Made by a program: the position numbers and the translations under genes. Below are positions 54,034 to 63,191 of a DNA stretch of 64,000 nucleotides, piece by piece. The notes below the pieces were generated by a model. That model had not been told where the DNA came from. It made no database searches and saw nothing but the letters and a program-made list of their open reading frames with translations. The DNA comes from Protopterus annectens (Eukaryota; Chordata; Ceratodontiformes; Protopteridae): positions 1,120,590,907 to 1,120,654,906 of the forward strand of contig NC_056733.1 of NCBI RefSeq assembly GCF_019279795.1, read 5' to 3'. Within the stretch, counting starts at the first letter, position 1; each line of letters begins with the position of its first letter.

Positions 54034-55105
54034 TTATCCTGACAGCCTACTTCTCTCAACTGGCCACCAGGCCCCAGCTTTCTGCAAGGAAAATCCTGCA
54101 AGCCCTAAGGTTCATGGCATCTTGCATTCTCTTCATTTCATATGCCAGACTGCATATGAGGAAACTTCAGTGGTACCTAAAGAGCCTTTTGTGTCACCAC
54201 TCTCGAGACCTGGAAACTCAACTATAATTTCTTGTCTCAAAAAGGAATTTCTTTGGTTGGCAACAGCATGCTCCCACAACAAGGGACTGTCCTCACCACA
54301 CCCCACTGCCCCAGACCCTCACCACGGACCCATCAGACTATGCTTGGGGGCCACACCTGGCAGGTGCATACAGGGCCAATGGAGCCCACAGCAAATCCCC
54401 CTGCACATCAAAAAGACGATGGCTGTGTAGCATGCCTTGATAGCTTTCAAACCCCTTCTCTCTCCAGGGGTTCTCCTGATCAAAACAGACTAACACCACT
54501 GTGGTATGGTGCATCAACAAGCAGGAAGGGACTCGCTCCCACACTCTATGCAGGCTGGCCATGGCTCTTTGGCTCACAGCCTTCATGCAACTACACATGT
54601 TAGCACAATAATTACCAGGCTCTCTCAACTCCCTGGCAGACCAATTAAGCAGAAACCTTCTGGACCCACGAATGGCAGCTCGACAGAAGTGCCTTCGCCC
54701 TAATAATTCTGAAATGGGGAACCCTGAAGGTTGACCTCTCTGCCTCCCACACCAACCATCAGCTCAGCAAATTCTGCACCAGGGAGCATCACTGCATGGC
54801 TTTGAAAGTGGATGCTCTCTTCTTCTGGGTCAACCTCTGTCTGCCTTTCCTCCCCTTCCTCTCATACCCAGGGTACTGCTCAAAATAAGGGAGGAAAAAC
54901 CAAGGACCATTCTTATAGCTCCAGACTGGCCCTGACACCACTGGTACCCCTTGCTGTGCAGCCTATCCCCGTTGCCTCCATGGCATCTTCCTCTGATTCC
55001 AAACCTAACCCAGAGGGAAAGGGAATTCATGCATCCCCAATTGCAGACACTCTAATTTGGCAGCTTGGCTTATCTAACCATGAACCAATCTGCCAGCCTC
55101 TGTGA
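54034..55105 (+). pseudogene. DIRS-A pol, RNase H and C-terminal part (A5)
   Basis: It resumes VILTAYFSQLATRPQLSARK (54034-54093) then ILQALRFMASCILFISYARL. RNase H: a TLTTDPSDYAWGPHLAG-like block (54308-54360), with Pro after the Asp; LHIKKTMAV (54402-54428); TTVVWCINKQEGTRSHTLCR-like text. LSQLPGRPIKQKPSGP is the shifted form of LADQLSRNLLDP. C-terminal: VDLSASHTNHQLSKFC (54729-54776), VDALFFWVNLCLPFLPFLSY-like, ILIAPDWP (54912-54935). It ends ICQPL-stop at 55105, overlapping the YR start. Confidence 0.78.
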
Positions 55106-56096
55106 ACAGGTTCTGGATGTTATCCAGGAGACCAGACGCCCTAGCACCAGGAAGTCTTATGCAGATAAATGGAAAAGGTTCTGCACCTGGATCCAGGCTA
55201 AGGGGACCAATATGGCACAGCCCTCCATCCCTCTCATCCTAGTTTACTTAGCTGACCTACTACACAGTGGTCTCTACTTCTCTTACAATTCATGCCTCTG
55301 CTATTTCTGCTCACTTTCCCACTGAGCAGCCACTTTTCTCACACCCTTTGATCAAACAGTTCCTCAGAGGGGCTAGCAACTTGAGGCCCCCCCAGAAGGG
55401 CACCAACACTGGCGTGGGACCTTAACTTTGTCTTGGAAAAGCTCACCCTGCCTTCTTTTGAACCACTTTCTGCAGAGCTGATATTTCTCGCCTGGAAGAC
55501 GGCCTTCCTTCTGGCCATCACTTCAGCCAGAAAAGTCTCTGAGCTGCAAGCATTCATGGACTGTGGAACCCTTCATCTTCCATGCAGACCAGGTATCCCT
55601 CAGAACTAACCCATCCTTCATGCCCAAGGTGGTTTCCAGTGTGGCTCTCAACCATTCCTTTCATTTGCCCACCTTCTTTCCTAATCCCCAGAACAAGCTG
55701 GGAAAGGATTCTTCACTCTCTAGATGTGCACAGACAGCTCTGATACTATCTGGACAAGACTAAATCCTTCAGAAAGTCTGATTAATTGTTTAGCTTTGCT
55801 ACAAGGGCAGAAGGCAAAGCCATTTCCAAGCAAACCATTTCCAAATGGATAACACACTACATGCATTTCTGCTACAAACAGCATAAGCCTTCCCCAAGGG
55901 GGGTTAGAACACTCCACCAGAGCAGCCTCCACCTCTGCAGCTCTCCTCAGAGGAGTCCCCACCAAGGACATTCTGGAGGCTGCCACCTGGACATCTGTTC
56001 ATACTTTCACCAAGCATTACCACTTCTCTCTCTCCTCCAAAATCCAGGGCAGGGTTTGCCTCTGTAGTCTTGCAGGGCATACTAGCCAGCCCCTAG
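55080..56096 (+). pseudogene. DIRS-A tyrosine recombinase (A5), broken
   Basis: ATG at 55080: MNQSASLCEQVLDVIQETRR then PSTRKSYADKWKRFCTWIQA (55137-55196), the core-binding domain. Downstream, in other frames: LEKLTLPSFEPLSAELIFLA (55434-55493), AITSARKVSELQAF, LHSLDVHRQL (near 55710-55740), ISKQTISKWITHYMHFCYKQ (55819-55878), RTLHQSSLHL (a shifted form of RTHSTRAAST), DILEAATWTSVHTFTKHYHF (55968-56027) and AGFASVVLQGILASP. The Arg, the HxxR region and the Tyr are visible in three frames. Confidence 0.8.
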
Positions 56097-56139
56097 CTTC
56101 CTTCACTGCCTCCACCCATTTCCTCAGCTTTGGGAATCT

Positions 56140-56245
56140 ACCTGAATGTGATGACTGCAACAGTGAAACACAAAGGACATAGTACAGTTGTGTACACTCT
56201 ACATAAATGTAGATGTTAGTGTGTTCATTGTTGCAGTCCTGGTTT
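56140..56245 (+). repeat. Internal complementary region of A5
   Basis: GTGATGACTGCAACAGTGAA (56147-56166), GGACAT then AGTACAGTTGTGTACACT, ending GTGTTCATTGTTGCAGTCC. Confidence 0.85.
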
Positions 56246-56374
56246 CCCTCCCACCTTCCCCCTTATTTTCTCCTCGTTTGTAGACATGTTTCCTTACAAG
56301 GTACATATTGGTATTTATTTTCCACTGGTGATGTTCTTCCACCAGAACATGGCCTCCTATTTTGGGGGCTCCTG

Positions 56375-56601
56375 GCAGGTTAGGGCAAGAAAAACTGATG
56401 TAATGGCATCTGCTGCCTTACTTTATACCACTGACGACCTGATGACAGTCCTCAAGCGGCAGCAACCGACACAGAAATACCAAGTCTCTGGTATTTGGAC
56501 TGGCCGAGGGCTACCCTGGGAGGGATTACCCAAATGTGATGACTGCAACATTGAATACAAATGGAACTTCTATATTTATGTTAAGTGTACAGAACTGTAC
56601 T
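56375..56601 (+). repeat. Right inverted terminal repeat of A5
   Basis: GGCAAGAAAAACTGATGTAA to GAACTGTACT; inverse of 39707-39900 (for example CCAACGCCATTACATCAGTC on the left). Confidence 0.83.
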
Positions 56602-58110
56602 TTTCTGTGATACCTCCGACTGGGACCAAGACTTTGGAAATGTTGACTTCAAAACCTGACACCAGGCCGGTCCCTACCTCCACCCTGGCCAAAAAGAAGC
56701 AAACCAAGCATGCCTACTCTCCATAAGCTATACCAAATTGTTAGGCTTTCACTTCCTGTCTCATGCTGGCCTTTATGCCTTCAGCCTCAGCCCCCACTAC
56801 TCTGCATTTACTGAGCCCTAGGCCTGCATCTGCCTCTTCCCTCCCACCCATAACCTCGCAAGTTAGAGAGGGAGAGCATGATGCGTCCTTTTCTTCCTCA
56901 GAGGACTCTTTCATATACATCTCAGATTGCTTCTCCCCAGGAGTAGTAGTCTTCTGATGAGGAATCTGTGGAAGGGTATTCTCCCCCTGAGGATATTACC
57001 TTTGGTGAGGCCATCACTAGGATGAAAGAGTTCAAATGGGATACCTCTCAAATGACCAGCCATTGGCCCCTAAGCCCCCTGACCACTTCTATAAAGTAAT
57101 TCACCAACAAGTTAGCGAAAACCACCAGGAGTCAGGAAACTATGCTGAAACAGCGTAGATTTATTGATAAAAACAACAAAGGTTAAGCGCTTTCCACAGT
57201 ATAAAACTGTCTGAACGTTTTATACTGTGGAAAGCGCTTAACCTTTGTTGTTTTTATCAATAAATCTACGCTGTTTCAGCATAGTTTCCTGACTCCTGGT
57301 GGTTTTCGCTAACTTGTTGGTGAATTCGTTTATTTTGTTGACTACTGGGATCCTGTTGTTTAGTTTGTCCACTTCTATAAAGTGCCAGAGGAACACATTC
57401 CTAATTAAACCACCATTGGTGGACCCAACTGTTGCCACTGCACCTGATAAACGGTCTAGACTGCCGTCTTCTGCCTCCCTCCCTCCTACCCATAGATAAA
57501 GATAGCAAATATATGGATAGGATGGGAAAGAAGGGTATATGCATCCTCCACTTTGGCTTTCAGAGCCATAAATTCAGACCACACGACTAAGTATGCACTA
57601 GAGACTGTATCAAGCCTCCTCCATGCTGGCTTCTATTCCTGACAGCCCCATTAAGGCTGACATTGCCTCCATACAGTCCTTGGCTCAGCAAGTAGCCAGG
57701 AACTCCATCAGATGCAGCTATGATGCTGCAGAAGCATCTGCTTCTGTTTTCTGGAGATGCTCCTGGCTGAGACTACAGAATCTACCTGAAGACTTGGTCC
57801 AAAATCTTGGATACCCCACCCTGGATCACAATTTTGTTTTTGGAAAACAAATCTACAGACCTCTTCAAGAATCTGCAGGAAAGAAAAGAATTGCATGACA
57901 TTAAACATCTGCTGGTATCCCCCATTCCCAAGTATTATAGGAACTACCCTGCCAAAACCACTTTTGCAAGGTGTAACGCTCCTCAGTGGCTTCCTCTTCT
58001 AGATCTAGAAGAGGGGCAAGAAGACCTACCATTTCTGGACCTACTGTACCTTCTCAGCCCAGACGACCCTTTCAGGATAGAGGATGTCCCAATAATGTGA
58101 CTGCCTTGCC
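56602..58110 (+). pseudogene. DIRS-C gag, second part (C2)
   Basis: The SSDEESVEG block (56953-56980) is followed by EDITFGEAITRMKEFKWDTS (56992-57051) and PPDHFYK near 57075-57095, where the foldback element lies. It resumes at VPEEH (57384 on). The C-terminal block ARNSIRCSYDAAEASA (57696-57743) equals the conserved block of C1. PQWLPLLDLEEGQEDLPFLD-like text (57985 on) is a shifted, basic SSSRSRRGARRP tail. Frames shift repeatedly. Confidence 0.72.
57098..57368. mobile_element. Foldback element with two identical 110-bp arms
   Basis: Arms 57098-57207 and 57217-57326 are exact reverse complements over 110 bases, separated by a 9-base loop. A 42-bp unpaired tail (57327-57368) follows the right arm. 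The target duplication CCACTTCTATAAAGT occurs at 57083-57097 and 57369-57383. Each arm contains ATCAATAAATCTACG and GGAAAGCGCTTAACC. The layout (inverted arms plus single tail) is like the Penelope-like element at 58284, so it may be a minimal, inverted copy of a Penelope terminal repeat; that assignment is inference. Confidence 0.85.
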
Positions 58111-58283
58111 CACCTACCACACTCTGCACGCCTTCCCCACTGTCTCCCCCTCAGGCAATCCACCACAGATCAATGGGTCCTATCCATTGTTCAAAAAGGG
58201 TACTTTCTATCCTGGAAAGAAAAATCACCCAGGAAAGGTATCCCTTCCCCCCCAAAAAAACGAAATCTCCTACCACAAGTTTT
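58111..58283 (+). pseudogene. DIRS-C pol, N-terminal end (C2)
   Basis: TDQWVLSIVQKGY (58168-58206, mixed frames) matches the start of DIRS pol (DKWVLNIVFQGY in A3). It is cut by the Penelope-like element at 58283. Confidence 0.7.
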
Positions 58284-58321
58284 CCACAAGTAAAAATGAG
58301 CGTGCAGGAGTACAAAACTAC

Positions 58322-58749
58322 CAGTAAATGAAAAACACTCCTGTAAACTGACTCAGAAACCCAGACAAAAACTGAAGTTCACTCTGCAATTTATTAGTAG
58401 TAATGTGCAGCAAATAAGCCTTTAAAAATCCACCAAACTGATGTACTTAAAATCAATGAAATAACAATCCGTTTCTTAAATATTCCATACAAAAGATAAG
58501 GTAAGTGCTTTTGTCTGATCAAGTCAGACTTTTTCAAAACCGTAGAATTGCATTGAATCATGGTTTAAATAGCGGACATTTCCTGAATCAACATTTTAAA
58601 ATAGATTAAAAATGCAAGTGAAAGTTAATAAAAAAATACAGTTGGTATATATTTCTTCTAAATTAAGTTCAAAAAATACTTTTTATAACTTAAGTGCCGT
58701 TTGCTTCAATACAGGCACGAAGGATAAGTGGTCATTAATACCAGGTGGG
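58322..58749 (+). repeat. Left inverted arm of the Penelope-like element
   Basis: It matches the reverse of 59503-59955, for example GGATAAGTGGTCATTAATAC (58722-58741) against GTATCAATGACCACTTATCC. Differences are scattered, so the arms have diverged or were copied with errors. Confidence 0.85.
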
Positions 58750-59420
58750 CCAGAATATGTTCAACCCAAGATAGTTTGAAGAGGGAATTAGGTCAGTTAA
58801 TACAAATGTTCACTGACAGAGGTTACCCAGAGGACTGGATCCCTGAATTTGGTATTGACATCCTGAATGGATGGGGTACTAGATACACCCCTTTGTTGGG
58901 GTTACCCCAATCGGGTAAAAAGCAGCCCTCTCTGGGGTTCAGTAGTACTCTTTCTTCTATGGTTGCACACTATGGCTCCTTTGGTCACAAGTTAAGGGGT
59001 ATTAACAAAAACTGGGTTATTTTGGAAGGCAATGAAGATCTGATCCATTCCCTGTGTAAAGGACCATTATTTTCTTACAAGTTAGGACACAACATGGAAC
59101 ACCCCCTTTTAAATATGGTTGAAAAAAGGGGAACTGAGATATGGCAGATGTAACCAGTGTTCACATATTTTGGAAAGTGCAGAGATGTGGATAGGGGACC
59201 CCCCCCCCAAGATATTTGGCATGGGGGAATTGTCAAGCTAAGGGTTTGGTTTATGTGACTGTCAGGTGTAACATGTTTTATGTAGGTAAAGCAAAGACCC
59301 CTGAGAAAAGATTTACGAACACTTATATGCAATGGAAGCCCATAACAGCAACACTTTATATAGACATGCACAGAAAAGTGTTAAGTTTACAGGATACAAG
59401 TTTGGGATTTTAGAGGTTAG
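58750..59420 (+). pseudogene. Penelope-like RT end and GIY-YIG endonuclease
   Basis: The frame 58728-59153 includes DRGYPEDWIPEFGIDILNGW and LGFSSTLSSMVAHYGSFGHK then LRGINKNWVILEGNEDL, the conserved post-RT region of Penelope-like elements (an RGYP start, an FSxTLS-like segment, then the NW position). In shifted frames MAWGNCQAKGLVYVTVRCNM followed by FYVGKAKTPEKRF (59219-59320) is the GIY-YIG core: GLVYV for GIY, YVG for YIG, with a basic Lys/Arg stretch after. The endonuclease nicks the target for primed reverse transcription. Stops near 59153 and 59410 inactivate it. Confidence 0.8.
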
Positions 59421-59502
59421 ATACAGTGAGAGGGGAGGGGATTGATGTAATGAAATAGGAAGAAGGGAACTGAAGTGGTAACGGTCACTAAACGCCAACC
59501 AA

Positions 59503-59955
59503 CCACCTGGTATCAATGACCACTTATCCTTGGTGCCTGTATTGAAGCAAAGGGCATTTAAGTTACAAGTTTTTGAACAACTTTTAATAAGTAATTTAGA
59601 AGAAATGTATAACATTCACTTGCATTTTTAACCTGCTACTTTAGAATGTTAATTGATTCCGGAAATGTCAGCTATTTAAACCATGATGCAATGCATTTCA
59701 ACAGTTTTTAAAGTCTGACTTCATCAGCCAAAAGTGCTTGCCTTATCTTTTGTATGGAATATTCAAACAGCAGATTGTTTTTATTTAATTGATTTTATGC
59801 ACTACTACATCAGTTTGGATTTTTAAAGGATTATTTGCTGCACATTACTAATAAATTGCAGAGTGGAATTATTTGCTGCGTGTAACTAATAAATTGCAGA
59901 GTGGAACTTCTATTTTTGTCTGGGTTTCTGTCAGTTTACAGGAGTGTTTTTCGTT
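59503..59955 (-). repeat. Right inverted arm of the Penelope-like element
   Basis: It pairs with 58322-58749. It contains an extra tandem copy of a 41-bp unit (about 59824-59864 and 59865-59906, ATTTGCTGC...GCAGAGTGGAA) that is single in the left arm. Confidence 0.83.
59696..59727 (-). ncRNA. Hammerhead-ribozyme-like core in the right arm
   Basis: On the minus strand CTGATGA (59727-59721) is followed by GTCAGACTTTAAAAACTG, which could form a weak stem, and then GAAA (59699-59696). These are the two invariant halves of a hammerhead core. Penelope-like terminal repeats are known to carry such ribozymes. In the left arm the core is changed (CTGATCA and no GAAA). Stem complementarity is short, so activity is doubtful. 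Confidence 0.4.
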
Positions 59956-59959
59956 TTTA

Positions 59960-61560
59960 CTACCACAAGTTTTGTCAGACCTGCTAAAGCTAGGCACCAT
60001 AGAACCTGCCCCCTCTGTACAGGAGGGAGAGGGATTCTACTCCTGTCTCTTCCTGGTCCCCAAAAAAGATGGCCCCTGGAGACCCATCTTAGACCTCTCC
60101 TTTCTAAATCTTCACCTTCAGGTACTCTCCTTCAAAATGCTGTCACTCCCCACTGTGCTGCCTCTCATTCCAGCCAAGGCCTTTATGGCCACTCTGGACC
60201 TAAAAGAGGCCTACTTACCCATTCCCATCAGGACTTCCCACAGATGATTCCTGCGTTTCTCTGGATCACCTTCTCATTTCCAATTTACTGCCTTGTCCTT
60301 TGGTTTATCCACCTCCCCCGAGTCTTTACAAAGTGCCTAGCCCCAGCCATTGCCTTCTGCAGAATGCAAGGAATCCAGATTTAACCTTTTCTTCCTCGGA
60401 GAACTCTTTCATATACATCTCAGATTGCTTCTCCCCAGGAGTAGTAGTCTTCTGATGACATCCTAATTCTAGCCAGAGTCCAAAGATACCCCCTCAAGGC
60501 ATCTTCACCATGTCCCTTTTGCAAAATCTAGGGTTTACCACCAACCTCCCAGTCCTCCTTGAACTCGGGCCAGGACAAGGTTTTCCTAGGCTTCAGAATC
60601 AGAACGGGCAAAATGAAATCTTTCTCCCACAGGACAAGGTTCTATCCCTTCACTCCCAGAAGGTGACAGCAAGGCAATTTCTTCATCTCCTGGGCTTAAT
60701 GGCAGCAGCCATCCCCATGCTACTACTGGCCAGAATGCACATGCATAGGTGACAGTGGTACCTCAAAAACATTTGGTCCTTACATCTGCATCACTTTAAA
60801 ACAAGTTATTCCCCTCCACCCCTATCTAAAGACTGAAATCAGCTGGTGGATCCAGCAAGTCAAACTAAACCCGGGACTCCCACTGCAACACCACACCTAA
60901 CCCAAACAATGCATACAGATGCCTCAGATTCAGTTTGGGAGGCAACACTGGCATCCTACAGGGTCCAAGAAAAGTGGCAATCTTCTCTATAGACCACACG
61001 CATCAATATCAGGGAAATGACAGCAGTCTTCCTAGCTCTAAGGACTTTTATCCCCTTTCTTCCAGGGGTGTTCCTGATAGTGACCGGCAATACCAAGTTT
61101 GTGGTACCTCAACAAACGGAGGAACAAAGGCCTACCAGCTGTGCAGGCTGACCCTGCTGATATGGGACCTAGCCTCTTGACAAAGTGGTCCTGCAGGAGA
61201 CCTACATCCCCTTGCAGGACAAGCAAGCAAGCAGATCTCCTCAGCATGAATGGATGCTGGACGGGGGGGGGCTTCCTAGACATAGTCCACTGGTGGGGTA
61301 CTCCACAAATAGACCTGTTTGCCTCCCCCAGAACAGGCAGCTGCAGACCTTCTGCTCAAAGGACCTACCCTCTCTAGCATGGAGAGTGGACGCTTCTAAC
61401 ATCTCTTGGGAGGGGAAGTTTCTTTATGCCTTCCCAATGATTCAGAAAGTCGTCCTGGAAATCCAGAAGGACAAACCAAAAATGTTAGTGATTCCCTACT
61501 AGCCAAGGCAGCACTGGTTACCCCCTACTTCTCAATCTAGCCAAGGGCAATCACTACAAG
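59960..61560 (+). pseudogene. DIRS-C pol, main part (C2): RT and RNase H
   Basis: RT: QVLSDLLKLGTIEPAPSVQE (59967-60026), KKDGPWRPILDLSFLNLHLQ (60063-60122), LSFKMLSLPTVLPL, MATLDLKEAYLPIPI (60186-60230), RVFTKCLAPAIAFCRMQGIQ (60319-60378). Right where YPYLDD should follow, 74 bases copied from gag (60385-60458) replace it. Text resumes as a LQNLGFTTNL block and a KVFLGFRIRTGKMKSFS-like block. RNase H: TMHTDASDSVWEAT (60906-60947) with Gly of GWG lost. C-terminal: IDLFASPRTG (61309-61338), KFLYAFPMIQKVVLEIQKDK (61416-61475). Confidence 0.8.
60385..60458 (+). repeat. 74-bp copy of C2 gag sequence inside C2 RT
   Basis: It is identical except for two bases to 56887-56960 (CCTTTTCTTCCTC ... AGTCTTCTGATGA). 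It replaces the RT catalytic block rather than adding to it, about 3.5 kb downstream of the source. Confidence 0.9.
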
Positions 61561-61659
61561 TTACCCTACAAGGTGGATCTACTGACAAGACGAAAGAACT
61601 CTCCTTCACCCACACTTGCAGATGTTATCCCTGAATCTGTGGGTGATAAACTTTTGATC

Positions 61660-61986
61660 CCGTTCAGACACCTATTCAGAGGGTGTGCTTTCAGTCCTGA
61701 GGGAGTCAAAGAATCCTACCAGAAAATCTTGCCTAGCTAAGTGAGAAAGATTTACAAAAAGTGGTGTCTGGACAAGGGAAGGGGACCCTTGCTCTGCAGA
61801 TGCACCCCTTGTTCTCATTTGTGTGTCAATTGATTAAAAGCAGACTTTCCTACTCTTTAGTGTAAGTAATCTCTCTGCTGTGTCAGCCTGCTTGCCCCTT
61901 GATCCCCCTTTGCTAGCCAGGCTCGATATAAAGCTCTTCCTTAAAGGGGTCTTACACATGAGACCACCAAAGAAACCTATCCCTCT
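61660..61986 (+). pseudogene. DIRS-C YR, N-terminal part (C2), truncated
   Basis: YSEGVLSVLRESKNPTRKSC (61674-61733) is the core-binding start. Then LLFSVSNLSAVSACLPLDPP (61850-61909) and LHMRPPKKPIPL (61951-61986) parallel C1. The gene is cut at 61986 by DIRS-A pol sequence; the catalytic domain is absent. Confidence 0.72.
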
Positions 61987-63191
61987 GAAAAGACTTCTAA
62001 CATGCCTAGGGTACACAGTCAACTAAAACAAATCAAAACTAGTACCCTCTCAAGAGATAATATTCCTGGGTGCAAGCTTAAATACAACTGCCCAGATGGC
62101 TTATCTCACTCCAGACAAACGCAGACAACTGACTACTTATTTCAAAATGTTGGTAACAAAGACCCAGTTATCTGCAAGAAAAATTCTGCAGGCTTTGGGC
62201 TTCGTGGCATTCTGCATTCTGCTAATTCCATATGCAAGACTGCATATGAGGAAACTTCAATGGTATCTAAAAAGTGTTTGGACTCAACATTACCACAGCC
62301 TGGAAACAACAATTACCCTCATTCCCTGCCTGCAACAGGAGTTTCAATGGTGGGCAAAAGCGTGTCACCACAACACGGGACAGCCATTAACCTTACCCAT
62401 AGCCAGGCAGACATTGACAACAGATGCATCAGATTATACATGGGGGGCCCATATGGCAGGAAGATGTATTCAGGGCACATGGCCCGCAAGTCAAATGCAT
62501 CTACATATCAATCAAAAAGAGATGCTAGCTGTTCAGAATGCCCTGACGGCCTTCAAGGATCTACTTCATCCAGGACAACTACTGATAGACGGACAATACT
62601 ACAGTCATGTGGTACATAAACAAGCAGGGAGGCACACATTCCTACCCCCTCTGCAGACTAGCCATGAACTTGTGGGATAAGCATTGACTTACCAAGTACA
62701 TCTGCAAGCACAATTCCTGCCAGGAAGGACAAATATTCTGGCAGATGAACTAAGCAGAAACCTAATGGATCCCCATGAGTGAAAATTGGATCCACAAGTC
62801 TTCAGCATAACAAGGAACTGGGGATGCCCGGACATAGACCCATTTGCCTCCCCTCACAACTGCCAACTACAGAGATTCTGCACAAGGACTTATCACAAGC
62901 AAGCATGGAAAGTGGATGCTCTCTCTCAGCTGGAAAAACCTAATAGTATATGCCTTTCCTCCTCTGCCTCTCCTCCCCAAGGTACTCCTCAAGGTCAGAC
63001 AAGAGAAGCCAAAAATGATACTGATTGCCCCAGACTGGCCCCGCCAGCACTGGTACCCAATCCTAAAGAGCTTGTCTCAATGCCCAGCTTGGACATTACC
63101 TCAAATTCCTCACTTATTGACCTAACAAGACAGTCAGATACTGCACAGCCAACTCAGGACCTTAAACATGGCAGCATGGCGGGAAATGTAG
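61987..63191 (+). pseudogene. DIRS-A pol, RT end to C-terminus (A7)
   Basis: MAYLTPDKRRQLTTYFKMLV (62096-62155), LSARKILQALGFVAFCILLI. RNase H: TLTTDASDYTWGAHMAGRCI (62408-62467) and MHLHINQKEMLAVQNALTAF (62501-62560). C-terminal: FASPHNCQLQRFCTRTYHKQ (62844-62903), WKVDALSQLEKPNSICLS in two frames, APDWPRQHWYPILKSL. It ends MAAWREM-stop at 63191. The remaining frame breaks are few in the RNase H half, so this is relatively well kept. Confidence 0.83.

Larger units (their letters stand above)
39707..56601 (+). mobile_element. DIRS-A copy A5, second level of nest 2
   Basis: It begins ATGTTCATGTTTCACTG (39707) and ends GTACAGAACTGTACT (56601). Its own sequence is 39707-42492 plus 54034-56601, about 5.35 kb. 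It lies in C2 gag. It is interrupted by A6. Confidence 0.85.
58284..59959 (+). mobile_element. Penelope-like element with inverted terminal repeats
   Basis: It is 1,676 bp, flanked by the 14-bp target duplication CTACCACAAGTTTT at 58270-58283 and 59960-59973. Arms at about 58322-58749 and 59503-59955 are imperfect reverse complements. The central part encodes the RT tail and a GIY-YIG endonuclease. Most of the RT is missing, i.e. it is a 5' truncated copy. Inverted terminal repeats plus truncation are typical of Penelope-like elements. It interrupts C2 pol, whose text continues as QVLSDLLKLGTIEPAPSVQ. Confidence 0.85.
38943..61986 (+). mobile_element. DIRS-C copy C2, outer element of nest 2
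   Basis: The left end is at about 38943 (GATGTCCTTTTCACAATGCT). Its own sequence is 38943-39706 and 56602-61986, minus a foldback element and a Penelope-like element. It contains gag, pol and the start of YR. It ends abruptly at 61986, where DIRS-A sequence begins without any DIRS terminus. Confidence 0.75.

Noticed and set aside
59824-59906. 41-bp tandem repeat as a separate satellite
   Set aside because: It is only a two-unit duplication inside the Penelope-like arm.
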